Positions 63,847 through 64,000 of a DNA stretch of 64,000 nucleotides are shown here, in pieces. The notes under the pieces were generated by a model. That model was not told the origin of the DNA, did no database searches, and was given only the letters and a program-made list of their open reading frames with translations. The stretch's first letter is position 1; every line of letters begins with the position of its first letter. Origin of the DNA: Chryseobacterium sp. 3008163 (GTDB taxonomy: Bacteria > Bacteroidota > Bacteroidia > Flavobacteriales > Weeksellaceae); the NCBI RefSeq assembly GCF_003669035.1, contig NZ_CP033070.1, forward strand, positions 1 to 64,000, given 5' to 3'. Both the position numbers and the translations under genes were made by a program.

Positions 63847-64000
63847 CATCAATTTTCAAGACATCTGGAACAAGAAAAATGTAGAGATTCCTAACATACA
63901 GGAAATAAAATCTACCGCAGAAAAATACAGAAAAAAACAATTAAGCGGAACAATTCTTCTGATGTTGTGGCTGATGGGTACAGCTTTTGGAATTATCTTC
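63833..64000 (+). CDS. Membrane partner of the sigma factor, 5' part
   Basis: The gene starts at ATG 63833, overlapping the sigma factor's 3' end by 14 bases, and runs off the window after 56 codons. The N-terminus (MQTDNINFQDIWNKKNVEIP) is polar and ends at the start of a hydrophobic helix (ILLMLWLMGTAFGIIF). The overlap and topology suggest an anti-sigma or sigma-associated membrane protein, as commonly found after flavobacterial ECF genes; no zinc-binding anti-sigma motif is visible in this part. Confidence 0.7.
   Translation, partial: MQTDNINFQDIWNKKNVEIPNIQEIKSTAEKYRKKQLSGTILLMLWLMGTAFGIIF

Overview
The window is AT-rich chromosomal DNA from a Bacteroidota bacterium, almost certainly family Weeksellaceae and Chryseobacterium-like. 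This rests on a SusC/SusD pair, several DUF families typical of flavobacteria, promoters of the Bacteroidetes type (TTG about 19-20 nt before TAnnTTTG), little sign of Shine-Dalgarno sites, and secreted proteins whose signal peptides end in Ala-Gln. No rRNA, tRNA, CRISPR array, transposase, integrase or prophage gene was recognised.

Layout. 1-4.4 kb: fatty-acid beta-oxidation operon (bifunctional hydroxyacyl-CoA dehydrogenase/enoyl-CoA hydratase, thiolase, acyl-CoA dehydrogenase). 4.5-8.3 kb: secreted lactonase, an unknown secreted protein and an ArsR/SRPBCC/DoxX/YdeI cluster with a clear operator-promoter. 8.4-17.6 kb: CPA1 antiporter, HD alarmone-hydrolase-like protein, TonB receptor plus DUF2490, a UvrA paralogue and an NmrA-like protein. 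18-27 kb: endonuclease V-like and GNAT-VOC proteins, M28 peptidase, aminotransferase, and two pyrophosphatases, one a membrane pump fused to an OmpA domain next to soluble Ppa. 27-36 kb: FkbM methyltransferase, FemAB-like/RadC/L,D-transpeptidase operon, LolD-like ATPase, D,D-carboxypeptidase plus histidine kinase, peptidase E and a TPR protein. 36.5-48.5 kb: a polysaccharide utilisation locus (susC, susD, GH30, GH3, GH16, GH30) on the minus strand with a divergent MFS transporter; the enzyme set points to a beta-1,3/1,6-glucan such as laminarin or fungal wall glucan. 48.7-53.6 kb: a tightly coupled operon of a large PIG-L deacetylase, a 34-residue membrane peptide, a sodium/solute symporter and DUF2911. 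54-57.2 kb: TonB receptor plus DUF4249 lipoprotein. 57.4-61.3 kb: a PaoABC-type periplasmic molybdenum aldehyde oxidoreductase. 61.4-64 kb: DoxX, a small unknown, DUF421 with a zinc-ribbon tail, and an ECF sigma factor with the start of its partner.

Quality warning. At least seven genes are interrupted by one-base indels, nearly all one-base losses in short A/T runs (FadB-like, acyl-CoA dehydrogenase, YdeI-like, peptidase E, SusD, SusC, the TonB receptor at 54 kb). The reading frame resumes perfectly after each, so these look like residual long-read errors rather than real pseudogenes. Two apparent domain fusions (SRPBCC-DoxX, GNAT-VOC) could have the same cause.

The most interesting biology is the pyrophosphatase-OmpA fusion, the overlooked 34-residue membrane peptide overlapping both neighbours in the PIG-L/symporter operon, the duplicated operator flanking the ArsR promoter, the UvrA paralogue lacking one zinc cysteine pair, and the compact beta-glucan locus with no local regulator.
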